DNA from: Actinomycetaceae bacterium
Lineage (GTDB): Bacteria > Actinomycetota > Actinomycetes > Actinomycetales > Actinomycetaceae
Assembly: GCA_028724905.1 (NCBI GenBank)
Contig: JAQYTG010000004.1
Coordinates: 1 to 64,000 of the forward strand
Direction: 5' to 3'
Length of the DNA stretch: 64,000 bases
The notes under the pieces are model-generated. The model was not told where the DNA came from. It saw nothing but the letters and a program-made list of their open reading frames with translations, and did not search any database. Below are positions 8,374 through 16,525 of the stretch, one piece after another (the stretch's first letter is position 1; each line of letters opens with the position of its first letter). The position numbers and the translations under genes are program-made.

Positions 8374-9666
8374 TCAGATGGTAGCGAGCGCTTGCTCCAA
8401 ATCGGCGAGAATATCGCTGATATCTTCGCAGCCCACGGAGAGTCGAATCGTGCCAGGAGTGATCCCGACGGCAGCCAGATCCTCATCGCTGAGCTGTGAA
8501 TGGGTGGTGGTGGCCGGATGTACCACCAATGAGCGGATGTCTCCGATATTGGCCAGATTGGAGAAGAGCTGCAGCGCATTTACAAATTTCTCGCCAGCTT
8601 CTCGGCCGCCTGCAATATCAAAACTCAGCAGGCTGGCCGCGCCTTTAGGGGCATATTTCTGTGCCAGCTCGTAGTAAGGAGAACTGGGCAACGAGGCATA
8701 CGAGACGCTGGCCACGCTACTGTGCCGCTCAAGAAATTCTGCTACGGCGAGTGCGTTGCTCACGTGCCGATCGAGGCGCAAAGAGAGCGTTTCAATACCA
8801 AGGCCGAGTATCCATGCGTCAATAGCGGAAATCGAGGCTCCAATATCGCGCAGTAGCGTGGCGCGTACGCGGGTGGTAAATGCTCCTCCGCCCAGATCGC
8901 CCCAGACAATGCCGTTATAGGTGTGATCTGGAGTGGTGAACTGTGGGAAGTGTCCATTCTTCCAGTCGAAACGCCCGCTCTCCACGATAGCTCCGCCAAG
9001 AGTGGTGCCATGCCCGCCCAAATACTTCGTGGCCGAATGTACTATCACGTCTGCTCCCCAGGTGAACGGCTGCAGCAGATACGGCGTAGGCACGGTGTTG
9101 TCTATGATCAGCGGAATACCAGCCTCGTGGGCAACGTGGGCGATGGGTTCGATGTCGAGAATATCTCCGCGAGGATTGGGGATGCTCTCGCCAAAAAATG
9201 CCTTAGTGTTTGGCTGAATGGCGGCTTGCCACTGCGAAATATCGTTCGGATCAGCGATGAACGTGGTCTCGATGCCGTAGTGGGGGAGAGTCTCTTTGAG
9301 GAGATTCGTGGTGCCGCCGTAGAGGCTGGAGGAGGCCACAATATGATCGCCGGCGCCAGCGAGATTCAAGATAGCAAATGTAATAGCGGCTTGGCCGGAA
9401 CTCAGCAGCAGCCCACTGGTACCGCCTTCGAGTGTGGCGATTTTCTTCTCGATAGCAGCCACAGTGGGGTTGGTGATGCGTGAATAGATGGGGCCTTCGT
9501 CGGTGAGAGCGAAACGCTTGGCTGCCTGATCGGCTGATTCGAAGACGTATGAGGTGGTTTGATAGATCGGCAGAGCGCGTGCTCCGGTAGTGGGATCAGG
9601 CTGTGCTTGGCCAGAGTGGATCTGTTGAGTGTTGAATTTCCAGGTGGATTCTGGTGTCGTAGTCAT
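8374..9666 (-). CDS. metY: O-acetylhomoserine sulfhydrylase / cysteine synthase family protein
   Basis: Cytoplasmic PLP enzyme that makes homocysteine from O-acetylhomoserine and sulfide (EC 2.5.1.49), in methionine synthesis. Length (430) and layout fit the MetY branch of the Cys/Met metabolism family. The N-terminus carries FNTQQIHSGQ and ALPIYQTTSYVFES; the cofactor lysine is K214 in SATKYLGGHGT; the C-terminus carries LSVGCEDISDILADLEQAL. The ATG at 9666 is preceded by GAAAGAAAG. It stands alone. I looked for SAM-I and SAM-IV riboswitch cores in the 520 bases upstream and found none. Confidence 0.93.
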   Translation of the reverse strand: MTTTPESTWKFNTQQIHSGQAQPDPTTGARALPIYQTTSYVFESADQAAKRFALTDEGPIYSRITNPTVAAIEKKIATLEGGTSGLLLSSGQAAITFAILNLAGAGDHIVASSSLYGGTTNLLKETLPHYGIETTFIADPNDISQWQAAIQPNTKAFFGESIPNPRGDILDIEPIAHVAHEAGIPLIIDNTVPTPYLLQPFTWGADVIVHSATKYLGGHGTTLGGAIVESGRFDWKNGHFPQFTTPDHTYNGIVWGDLGGGAFTTRVRATLLRDIGASISAIDAWILGLGIETLSLRLDRHVSNALAVAEFLERHSSVASVSYASLPSSPYYELAQKYAPKGAASLLSFDIAGGREAGEKFVNALQLFSNLANIGDIRSLVVHPATTTHSQLSDEDLAAVGITPGTIRLSVGCEDISDILADLEQALATI

Positions 9667-10190
9667 TGTCGCTTTCTTTCTCTATGTATCAATTATGGAA
9701 AGCGAGCAGTGAGGGCGGAGCATTGAGTACGCGCTGCGAAAGTAGATCAAAAAAATCTGAGAACTTGCTGTAGCGCTTGGGTGACGCCGTATGCGTGACG
9801 CCATGTGCGCCAGTGCGCTGCTTGATGAGATAGAGACGAAATGCTGATGAAGCCCGCTGCCCGCGATGGATAGGCATTGAGCGAAACACGAGGCTCGGAT
9901 GCGCTCACTCGCAGGTGATCGCTGTGCCGAGGGCGTGCTCGCTAGCTGGGCATTCGCATTCGTATGAACATACGCCTACGGTAGCGGCAGATATATCGTG
10001 TGTGCAAACTGTAGCCACGTTGTGGACGCCACATGGCTGGCGTCACGGCAGGTGCAGGGGGCTGTGTGACAACGCTTCAGCGGCTCTCGTGCACCCACCC
10101 TTGTTGCTACAAGTGGCCAATACCTGCTCAGCGGCTTCGCTCAGCGGCAACGCCCGCTTCTTCGATCCGCAAAGTCCAGGCAAGCCCCGC
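9667..10190. other. Gene-free stretch between metY and the amino acid importer
   Basis: About 520 bases with no supported gene. It contains two GTGACGCC octamers (9781-9788, 9795-9802) and several copies of ctcagcggc near 10130-10200. A 66-codon frame at 9689-9889 on the minus strand ends just before metY but resembles nothing I know. Confidence 0.5.
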
Positions 10191-11009
10191 TCAGCGGCTC
10201 TCGCCGCGCAATTTGTTGAGGAACTGCCGCGTGCGTTCTTGGGTGGGGTGGTGAATGAGTTCTTCGGCTTCGCCCTCTTCTAGCACGATTCCGCCGTCCA
10301 TGAAAACGGCGCGATCAGCCACTTGCGCTGCAAACTCCATCTCGTGTGTGACGATCACCATCGTCATTTTTTCAGCTGCAAGATCGCGGATGATCGCCAG
10401 AATTTCACCCGTTAATTCTGGGTCAAGAGCGGAGGTTGGCTCGTCGAAGTACAGCATTCGAGGATTGAGTGCCAAGGCGCGGGCAATAGCCACCCGTTGT
10501 TGTTGCCCTCCGGAGAGCTCAGCTGGGTAGGCATCTCCTTTATCGGCGAGATTCATTCGCTCCAGCAGCGCCAGAGCTTCCGTACGCACAGCTTCGGCTG
10601 GCCGCTTTTGCACTTTCACGGGAGCATCAATGAGATTGCGCATCACCGTCCAGTGCGGGAAAAGATTGAAATCCTGGAAAACGAGGCCGAAATCGTGACG
10701 GAAGCGCTTTTCATCGCCGTCACTGACCTTTTTCCCATCGCGCATCTTGAGTGCCAACTGCCCAAAGTAGTGGATATCGCCACTATCCATGTGGTCAAGG
10801 AACGTGGCACAGCGCAGCAGGGTGGATTTGCCAGAGCCCGAGGGGCCGAGTACGGCGAGCACATCGCCCTCATGTACCTGTAGCGACACCCCTTTGAGCA
10901 CCTGGTTTGAGCCAAAGCTCTTGTGCATCTCGTGAATCTCTAATGCGTTCTCCACGCTCGTCTCACCTACTCCCGCTCGCTTCATTTCGCTCATGTAATC
11001 GCCACTCAC
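10191..11009 (-). CDS. Polar amino acid ABC transporter, ATP-binding protein
   Basis: ATPase that powers an amino acid importer of the GlnQ/HisP type. Motifs in order: Walker A GPSGSGKST, Q-loop FQDFNLFPH, signature LSGGQQQRVAIARAL, Walker B MLYFDEPTSALD, and the switch histidine in IVTHE. The C-terminal FMDGGIVLEEG is typical of this subfamily. Start choice is uncertain: GTG 11009, ATG 10994 and ATG 10985 all precede the conserved ALEIHEMHKSFG; I give the longest. It lies 34 bases after the permease gene in a three-gene operon read 12499 to 10191. Confidence 0.93.
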   Translation of the reverse strand: MSGDYMSEMKRAGVGETSVENALEIHEMHKSFGSNQVLKGVSLQVHEGDVLAVLGPSGSGKSTLLRCATFLDHMDSGDIHYFGQLALKMRDGKKVSDGDEKRFRHDFGLVFQDFNLFPHWTVMRNLIDAPVKVQKRPAEAVRTEALALLERMNLADKGDAYPAELSGGQQQRVAIARALALNPRMLYFDEPTSALDPELTGEILAIIRDLAAEKMTMVIVTHEMEFAAQVADRAVFMDGGIVLEEGEAEELIHHPTQERTRQFLNKLRGESR

Positions 11010-11043
11010 TTAGCCCGCTTACTTGGCTTGTTCACTGGCTCGT

Positions 11044-11697
11044 TCACTTAATCGCCGCCACCGCGAGTTTCTTTTCGAGCCGTTCCATCAGCAGCGCCAC
11101 CACCATATTGAACACCCAATAGAAGACGGCTGCCGCCACAAAAGGCATCATCGAAGTGCTCGCCGCAGCGATCTGCTTGGCTACTGTAAACATTTCGGCA
11201 TAAGCGATGGCGAAAGCTAGTGACGTATCTTTCACCAGGGTGATCACCTCATTGGTGATGGACGGGAGCACCGTACGAAACATCTGTGGAAGTTTGATCG
11301 TGAAGAACGTACGCGCCGGCGAATATCCCAGCACGAACGCCGCTTCCGCCTGCCCCACGGGGATCGCCTGGAAGCCGCCGCGGTATATTTCCGCAAAGTA
11401 GGCGGCATAGTTGATAGAGAAAGCGATGATGACGGCATAGAAGCGATACGCCGAGGAAATGTGCAGCCCGAAAATATAGTATGGCCCGAAGTAGACCACG
11501 AGTAGCTGCAGCATCAACGGGGTGCCGCGCATAATCGAAATGTACAGTTGCACTAAGTAGGCCAGTGGCTTAATCCGGCTCACCCGTCCGGCGTAAACCA
11601 ACAGCCCGAGGGGGAGGGAAAGCACAAGCGTGAGTGCAAAAATCACACACGTTTGCACGAACCCCTCAGCTAGTTGGGGAAGAAAATCCCAGCTCAT
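11044..11697 (-). CDS. Polar amino acid ABC transporter, permease
   Basis: Inner-membrane subunit of the His/Glu/Gln/Arg permease family, 217 residues. The N-terminal GFVQTCVIFALTLVLSLPLG starts the first membrane span. The coupling-helix (EAA-type) loop is QAIPVGQAEAAFVLGYSP, followed by LPQMFRTVLPSITNEVITLVKDTSLAFAIAYAE. Family members act as a dimer with two ATPase subunits. It begins one base after the stop of the binding-protein gene, so the genes are co-transcribed. Confidence 0.93.
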   Translation of the reverse strand: MSWDFLPQLAEGFVQTCVIFALTLVLSLPLGLLVYAGRVSRIKPLAYLVQLYISIMRGTPLMLQLLVVYFGPYYIFGLHISSAYRFYAVIIAFSINYAAYFAEIYRGGFQAIPVGQAEAAFVLGYSPARTFFTIKLPQMFRTVLPSITNEVITLVKDTSLAFAIAYAEMFTVAKQIAAASTSMMPFVAAAVFYWVFNMVVALLMERLEKKLAVAAIK

Positions 11698-11698
11698 C

Positions 11699-12499
11699 TC
11701 AGTTGATCACCACATCTTGCTGACCCCATTTTTCGGCGATCTTCTGGAAAGTGCCGTCTTTGCGCATCTCGTCTAGAGTTTTTTGCACCTGGTCACGCAG
11801 TGCAGTGTTGCCTTTCTTGAAGCCTATGCCGTATTTTTCGCCGTCAAATCCTGGATCGAAGATGTGGAATTTATCTTTGCCGCGCAGATTAATCTGATAC
11901 TGCCCCACGCTCTGATCCACGGCCATTGCGTCAGCCGCACCAGATTCCAGCTCCATAAGGCCGTTGTTGTAATCGGGCACCTCCGTGAGCGATGCAAACG
12001 AGGCCACCAACTCTTTGTTGGCGTCGGATTTTAGTGCTCGCAAACCAGAAGAATCCGCTTGCACGAGCACGGATTTGCCCTTGAGATCAGCCGCTGAGGT
12101 GATATTACTGGTGGAACTGGTGACGAACACGATCTTGTTGTCTACGTACGGTTTGCTCCACGTGTAAGCATCCTCACGACCGTCGATCGTGAAGCCGTTC
12201 CAAATGCAGTCGATATTGCCGCTGTTGAGCTCCATATCTTTGGAATCCCAAGCGATTGGTTGTTCCTTAAAATTCCACTTGTTGCGGGTAGCTACTTCCT
12301 TGGCCAGCTCCAGATCGAAGCCCGCATACTGCCCTGCTTCTTGGAAGCCATAAGGCGGGAATTCGGCGTCAAAGCCCACAGTAAAATCTGAGCCCGCTGC
12401 TTTTTCAACGTTTGCTGCCTCTTTCGTCCCTCCGCACGCTGCAAGTGAGAAAGTGAGCGCTGCGCCAGCGATGAGCGCCGTCATTTTCTTTATCCTCAT
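11699..12499 (-). CDS. Amino acid ABC transporter substrate-binding lipoprotein
   Basis: Extracellular solute-binding protein (family 3), membrane-tethered by lipid. The signal peptide ends in the lipobox LAAC with the modified cysteine at about residue 22. The mature part opens with FTVGFDAEFPPYGFQEAGQYAGFDLELAKEVA, the family signature region, and carries the second-lobe pattern GIGFKKGNTALRDQVQKTLDEM. Length 266 is normal. AAAGG lies seven bases before the ATG. It is first in the importer operon. The substrate is a polar amino acid or cystine; sequence alone does not settle which. Confidence 0.92.
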   Translation of the reverse strand: MRIKKMTALIAGAALTFSLAACGGTKEAANVEKAAGSDFTVGFDAEFPPYGFQEAGQYAGFDLELAKEVATRNKWNFKEQPIAWDSKDMELNSGNIDCIWNGFTIDGREDAYTWSKPYVDNKIVFVTSSTSNITSAADLKGKSVLVQADSSGLRALKSDANKELVASFASLTEVPDYNNGLMELESGAADAMAVDQSVGQYQINLRGKDKFHIFDPGFDGEKYGIGFKKGNTALRDQVQKTLDEMRKDGTFQKIAEKWGQQDVVIN

Positions 12500-12513
12500 C
12501 GTTCAACCTTTTC

Positions 12514-12537
12514 TGTGGGAATCAACCAATACCCACA
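12514..12537. promoter_or_regulatory. Short inverted repeat upstream of the amino acid importer
   Basis: TGTGGG (12514-12519) and CCCACA (12532-12537) are separated by 12 bases, just outside the start of the binding-protein gene. It could be an operator or a 5'-leader hairpin; nothing identifies a regulator. Confidence 0.25.
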
Positions 12538-12657
12538 AGATTAACACGCGATTTTGCGCAGGCCGAAGAGTGTATTACATCGCGTACACAGGCGCTCCTA
12601 TAGCGTCGTAGCTATGGCGCGGCAGCCTATGGCATCGTGCGCGAGGCGTGCGGTACT

Positions 12658-12694
12658 TGAGGCGTGGAACGGAGGAGAATCATCCCACGCCTCA
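12658..12694 (-). terminator. Hairpin after the VOC gene
   Basis: A perfect 10-base inverted repeat (TGAGGCGTGG at 12658-12667, complement at 12685-12694) begins eight bases past the stop of the minus-strand VOC gene. It has a 17-base loop and no T-run, so it would be an actinobacterial tract-less terminator. Confidence 0.6.
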
Positions 12695-12702
12695 GTAATT
12701 CC

Positions 12703-13419
12703 CTAAGCCTGGTAGTGCCCTCGCAGTGCCGTATGCTTCATCACTTCGCCTACGAGAGAACCCAGATGCTGTACGGCTAGCCGCGTGGCGTGCATATCCA
12801 TCAGTTCAATCAGGTTGCCATCGGGATCTCGGAAGAAAATCCAATCTGTGCCAGCGCTGTGCTGCGGCTCAATCAGAAATTCCAGCCCCTCCCCACGGAT
12901 CTTATCAATCCACGCAGGCAGATTGCGCACGTTGAAGCAAATATGTGTGTAGCCTGGCCGATTCCACGTCTCGCGGGCTGCGGCTGCCTGTGCCTGAGCG
13001 GGATCGGGGCTGTTTGGATCGAGCGCCGGATCAAATTGGAAAAGCTCAATCATGCCAAAGGAACCTACCATGAACCCAAGCTGTACTTTGTTTAAGCCAG
13101 GTATGTGATAGAGGTCGTCCAGCTCACGCAGCTCATCGCCACTGAGTTCAAGGTAGTTGATGAGTTTCATCCCAAACACGCGGTTGTACCAGCGCATTGA
13201 GGCATCAAAATCGCTGACGGTGACGCCGGCGTGTGCGAAACCGTAGCTGCGTGCCAGTGGGTGCCAGGTGCGTAGCTCGCGGCGTTTCTCAGCGATAAAC
13301 TCGTCTTTTCCGAGTTCCCTCAGCTGCCGATAATCCTTAGGGCCGTGATAGAGCAGGTGTGCGATCGCGGCCGCCCCGAAAGCATACGCACCTACTTTCG
13401 CTAGCTTCGGATGTTTCAT
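12703..13419 (-). CDS. VOC (glyoxalase/dioxygenase fold) family protein
   Basis: A 238-residue protein with one vicinal-oxygen-chelate unit of two paired beta-alpha-beta-beta-beta modules: HAGVTVSDFDASMRWYNRVFG starts the first and YTHICFNVRNLPAWIDKI the second. Likely metal ligands are His in FAHAGVTV, Glu in GMIELFQF, His in YTHICFNV and Glu in GNLIELMD. Residues 8-22 are hydrophobic (GAYAFGAAAIAHLLY), so it may be membrane-attached, which is unusual here. Family members include lyases, isomerases and dioxygenases; the reaction cannot be assigned. It lies downstream of the transketolase set on the same strand but after a 345-base gap, so co-transcription is uncertain. Confidence 0.8.
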   Translation of the reverse strand: MKHPKLAKVGAYAFGAAAIAHLLYHGPKDYRQLRELGKDEFIAEKRRELRTWHPLARSYGFAHAGVTVSDFDASMRWYNRVFGMKLINYLELSGDELRELDDLYHIPGLNKVQLGFMVGSFGMIELFQFDPALDPNSPDPAQAQAAAARETWNRPGYTHICFNVRNLPAWIDKIRGEGLEFLIEPQHSAGTDWIFFRDPDGNLIELMDMHATRLAVQHLGSLVGEVMKHTALRGHYQA

Positions 13420-13764
13420 AGCTCGATCCTCTTTTCTTCGTGTACTGTGATCCTGCGTCTTCGTGCTGTGGCGGTGACCTGGCGCCCTGCGGCGGTGAGC
13501 TGGCGGCCCCCGCTGTGATGAGCCTGCGCCCTCGCTGCAATGAGCCCGCGGCTTGCGGCGAGCCTACGCCCGTTGCGGCGGCCATACACTCTTTGCAGAG
13601 CCAGGATCCCACGTGTAGAGAGTGCAACGTGTAAAGAACCTGCAGCCTGTAGAGTGCATGGCACCGCAGCAACTTTTACTGCAGCCGCTTTTACCGCAGT
13701 AACTTTTACCCCAGAAACTTTTACCCAGCCGCTTCTTTTGCTTACCCCAGCAACTCCTTTTGGC
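13420..13764. other. Gene-free low-complexity stretch
   Basis: 345 bases of GC-rich simple sequence (repeated gcggcggtgagctgg-like words) followed by the 15-base tandem array at 13666-13739. No supported gene. Confidence 0.6.
13666..13739. repeat. 15-base tandem repeat, four units plus a partial
   Basis: Units of the form gcagnaacttttacc start at 13666, 13681, 13696 and 13711, each 15 bases with one to four changes, followed by a decayed fifth unit. The array lies between the VOC gene and the SCP2-like gene. Confidence 0.8.
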
Positions 13765-14577
13765 TCACTGTGCGTAGCCTGCCACCGTCATCATCAGTGC
13801 GCCTAGTTCGGCGCCATATTCGGGAGAGCCAGCCATAGTGAGTCGGCCTGAAGAGGCTGCCTCCAGCATATCGTCCGTCTGGAGCAAGGTGCCGAGAGCC
13901 GAATCAACGGAGTCGAATCGCATCGTAAAAAACGGCGCGCTGCGCGTGTATTCTCCTCGGAAAGCCTTCGACTTTCCAGCCTTGATGCGGAAATACGCCC
14001 CAAGATCAGGGCGGCCATCCACGCTGAAAGCGTAGACGCGATCAGGAGACGGTTCGGTGAGATCACGCACTTGCGGATGTCCGGCTTTGTTGAGTTGGCT
14101 AATGCCTGTCGTGAGCAGATAGAACATCAGCTTAGTGAGCAAATCCCGATCAGCCTGCTCTTTAGGTGGCTCCTTGGAGCTCAGCAAGCTACTCATGGCT
14201 AGTAGCGCTTTCACCGTGGCGATGAGCAGCCCAGGATTCGCGGCTGCACCATGAATTTTCGGCAGGTTGAGTGAGCCCTTGAAGAAAGCGTTGAGCTTCT
14301 CAGCGCTGGGGAATTCGATCTCCAGATTCGGGGCGGGGTGTTCACCCAGGTGCACCCGCAACTCGCCGTCCACCACTTCAAGGTGCGTGGCGCGACGTTC
14401 CCCTTTGCCGGTGATATTGGTGCCCTCGCCGTCAGCTACCCGTGCCGAGATCTGCACCACCCCCTCGCGCCCTTTGAATCCTCTGGCGAGCTTGGGTTTA
14501 GCGGCAACGAGTGGCTTCAGCAACGGCACGACGGCATTGAGAAACACCGTGAGTGTATATCGCGTTTCGCTATCCAT
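13765..14577 (-). CDS. SCP2-like (sterol carrier-type) hypothetical protein, copy A
   Basis: A 270-residue cytoplasmic-looking protein without signal or membrane segments. The order of elements (VVDGELRVHLGEHPAPNLEIEFPSAEKLNAFFKG, a helical middle, and a final YFRIKAGKSKAFRGEYTR ... SSGRLTMAGSPEYGAELG) resembles an SCP2-like lipid-binding fold. The gene at 17986-18831 is a diverged relative. Its ATG overlaps the stop of the transketolase C-terminal subunit by one base (TAATG), so it is translationally coupled to it. That ties this unknown protein to the transketolase. The ligand is unknown, and the SCP2 assignment rests on pattern only. Confidence 0.65.
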   Translation of the reverse strand: MDSETRYTLTVFLNAVVPLLKPLVAAKPKLARGFKGREGVVQISARVADGEGTNITGKGERRATHLEVVDGELRVHLGEHPAPNLEIEFPSAEKLNAFFKGSLNLPKIHGAAANPGLLIATVKALLAMSSLLSSKEPPKEQADRDLLTKLMFYLLTTGISQLNKAGHPQVRDLTEPSPDRVYAFSVDGRPDLGAYFRIKAGKSKAFRGEYTRSAPFFTMRFDSVDSALGTLLQTDDMLEAASSGRLTMAGSPEYGAELGALMMTVAGYAQ

Positions 14578-15587
14578 TAAAACTCATCTTCCCAGTCGTC
14601 GTCTTCCTCGAAGTCGAGGCTCATCACTTCGCGGGCTGCTGAAATACAGCCGTTTTCGTCGTAGCCGTAGTGAGAATACAAGTCTTCTGGCAACCCGATC
14701 ACGGAGAATTCGTCGGGCACCCCGAGTTTTTTGAGCACGAATCCTTTACGGGTGGTGGCTCCCACGTCAGCTACGGCCGTGCCGAGGCCGCCAATAACGT
14801 TGTGATCCTCTACGGTGATGATGCGGCGAGTTTCGCTGATCGCCGCCGTCACGGCTTCCTCGTCAATCGGTTTGAGAGTGTGAATGTCGAGTACCCGCAC
14901 GGAGAGGCCGTCTTCTTTACTCAAAGCATCGGCAGCCTGTAGCGCTCTCCACACGCCGGTACCAGTGGCAATAAAGGTGAGATCGGTACCTTCGCGCAGC
15001 ACGTTTGCCTTGCCAAACTCGAAACTGGGGATCTCATCGCGGTAGACCACCTGATCGAAACCGCGGTTGAGCCGAATGTAGACGGGGCCTTCATGCTCAT
15101 AGGCAGCTTGCACACAGTAGGCTGCCTCAAGGCCATCGGCGGGGCACATCAGTGTGAGGTTGGCAAATGAGCGGAAGATAGAAATATCCTCGGTCACGTG
15201 GTGGGTGGTGCCCGCGGCGCCAAAGCTCAGGCCACTGTGAGTGCCGATGATTTTCACGTTGAGATTTTGATAGCAAATATCCGTGCGGATCTGTTCGCAC
15301 GAACGCAGTGCTGCGAATGCGCCAAATGTGGAGACAAATGGGGTCAAGCCCGATTTGGCCAACCCTGCAGCGGCGCCAAACATATTTTGCTCGGCAATGC
15401 CGAAATTGAAGAAGCGCTCAGGAAATTCTTTTTGGAACACCGCGATCTTCGTCGATTTGGCGAGATCTGCCGAAAGCCCTACCACCTTTGGGTCGTTTTT
15501 GCCGATTTCTACGAGAGTCTGCCCATACACTTCCGCAGTGGTGAGGTTGACGGCGTCAATTGATGTGTACGCTAATCCGCCTGCCAT
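14577..15587 (-). CDS. Transketolase-type enzyme, C-terminal (pyrimidine-binding/transketolase C) subunit
   Basis: The 336 residues correspond to the second half of a transketolase: a pyrimidine-binding domain (ERFFNFGIAEQNMFGAAAGLAKSGLTPFVSTFGAF, with the conserved glutamate in IAEQ) and the C-terminal domain (RVLDIHTLKPIDEEAV, TVEDHNVIGGLGTAVADV). The N-terminal half is the next gene upstream, one base away (TGA, one base, ATG). Split transketolases move two-carbon units between sugar phosphates, but several split forms have other donors or acceptors. A class III aminotransferase in the same set suggests a specialised substrate. The DDDWEDEF acidic C-terminus is unusual. Confidence 0.88.
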   Translation of the reverse strand: MAGGLAYTSIDAVNLTTAEVYGQTLVEIGKNDPKVVGLSADLAKSTKIAVFQKEFPERFFNFGIAEQNMFGAAAGLAKSGLTPFVSTFGAFAALRSCEQIRTDICYQNLNVKIIGTHSGLSFGAAGTTHHVTEDISIFRSFANLTLMCPADGLEAAYCVQAAYEHEGPVYIRLNRGFDQVVYRDEIPSFEFGKANVLREGTDLTFIATGTGVWRALQAADALSKEDGLSVRVLDIHTLKPIDEEAVTAAISETRRIITVEDHNVIGGLGTAVADVGATTRKGFVLKKLGVPDEFSVIGLPEDLYSHYGYDENGCISAAREVMSLDFEEDDDWEDEF

Positions 15588-15588
15588 A

Positions 15589-16452
15589 TCATTCTCCCTT
15601 CACATTTGCGAGCCGTTTGGCCAAGTGCCGCTCAAGGCTCTGCTCAGCTTTTGCGTATTTCTCTTCATCTACCGAGCCATAATGCCAGGTGTAATCTCCC
15701 TCCATGAAGTCGATGCCTTCGCCTTTTACGGTGTCGAGCAGTAGCATTGTCGGCTGCCCCTTGACGCTCGCGGCTTCATCAAAAGCATCCACGAGGGCGG
15801 GGATATTGTTGCCTTTCAGTTCAATCACGTGCCAGCCGAAAGCTCGCCATTTATCGGGGTAGGGCTCCAGATTCATCACGTCTTTGGTGAAACCGTCGAT
15901 CATGGCGTGGTTCACATCCACCATTGCACAGAGGTTGTCGAGTTTGTAGTGGGCAGCGCTCATGGCAGCCTCCCAGATAGATCCCTCATCGGTTTCGGCG
16001 TCACCCAACATACAGTAAGTACGCCAGCTCTGCTTTTGATAACGTGCCCCGAGCGCCAATCCTACGGCCATCGAGAGTCCGTGGCCGAGAGAGCCAGCGC
16101 TCACTTCTAATCCAGGCACTTTATTGGCGTCAAGATGCATTCCGAGCGGAGAGCCGATGCGGGAGAAGCGTTCCAGCCACTCTTTCGGGAAGCATCCCAG
16201 ATCAGCGAGCACGGCGGCCATGCCCACACCGATGTGCCCTTTCGATAGCACGAAACGATCGCGCTCCGGATCATCCATTTTCTGCGCTGAAAAATTGAGC
16301 GTGTGATGATAGAGCACAGTGAGTGCGTCCATGGCGCTCATCGCGCCGCCGATATGGCCGCCGCCAGCCCAGTTCGTTGTGTCGAGTGTGAGCTTGCGCA
16401 GCCTGTTGGCGGTTTCTTCCAGGTGGCGCCACTCCTCGTTGCTAATTGGCAT
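15589..16452 (-). CDS. Transketolase-type enzyme, N-terminal (thiamine diphosphate-binding) subunit
   Basis: The 287 residues correspond to the first half of a transketolase. The conserved GGHIGGAMSAMDALTVLYH opens the domain, and the cofactor and magnesium motif is GDAETDEGSIWEAAMSAAHYKLDNL ending in VDVN. The usual third residue of that motif is glycine (GDG); here it is alanine. AAGGAG lies six bases before the ATG. It must pair with the subunit at 14577-15587 to be active. A 73-base gap separates it from the aminotransferase gene and holds the inverted repeat at 16510-16522. Confidence 0.88.
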   Translation of the reverse strand: MPISNEEWRHLEETANRLRKLTLDTTNWAGGGHIGGAMSAMDALTVLYHHTLNFSAQKMDDPERDRFVLSKGHIGVGMAAVLADLGCFPKEWLERFSRIGSPLGMHLDANKVPGLEVSAGSLGHGLSMAVGLALGARYQKQSWRTYCMLGDAETDEGSIWEAAMSAAHYKLDNLCAMVDVNHAMIDGFTKDVMNLEPYPDKWRAFGWHVIELKGNNIPALVDAFDEAASVKGQPTMLLLDTVKGEGIDFMEGDYTWHYGSVDEEKYAKAEQSLERHLAKRLANVKGE

Positions 16453-16509
16453 CTAGTACTCCTTGCTTAGACGGTTCCTTGCTTGAAAGTTTGCGGATCA
16501 AAATGTCTA

Positions 16510-16522
16510 TTTTGTATCAAAA
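16510..16522. promoter_or_regulatory. Candidate operator upstream of the split transketolase
   Basis: TTTTGTATCAAAA is a perfect inverted repeat (TTTTG, three bases, CAAAA). A further half-site, gatcaaaatg, lies nearby at 16497-16506. Both are in the 73-base gap before the transketolase N-subunit. The regulator is unknown. Confidence 0.35.
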
Positions 16523-16525
16523 TAT

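Noticed and set aside
7946..8674. 242-codon plus-strand open frame
   Set aside because: Its second half is antisense to the clear metY gene and the first half is the repeat stretch; no motif and no ribosome-binding site.
9689..9889. 66-codon minus-strand frame before metY as a regulatory leader peptide
   Set aside because: No cysteine or methionine run, no hairpin pair typical of attenuation, no homology recognised.
9667..10190. SAM riboswitch upstream of metY
   Set aside because: A ctcatcaag word is present on the minus strand, but the conserved helices of SAM-I or SAM-IV cannot be drawn.
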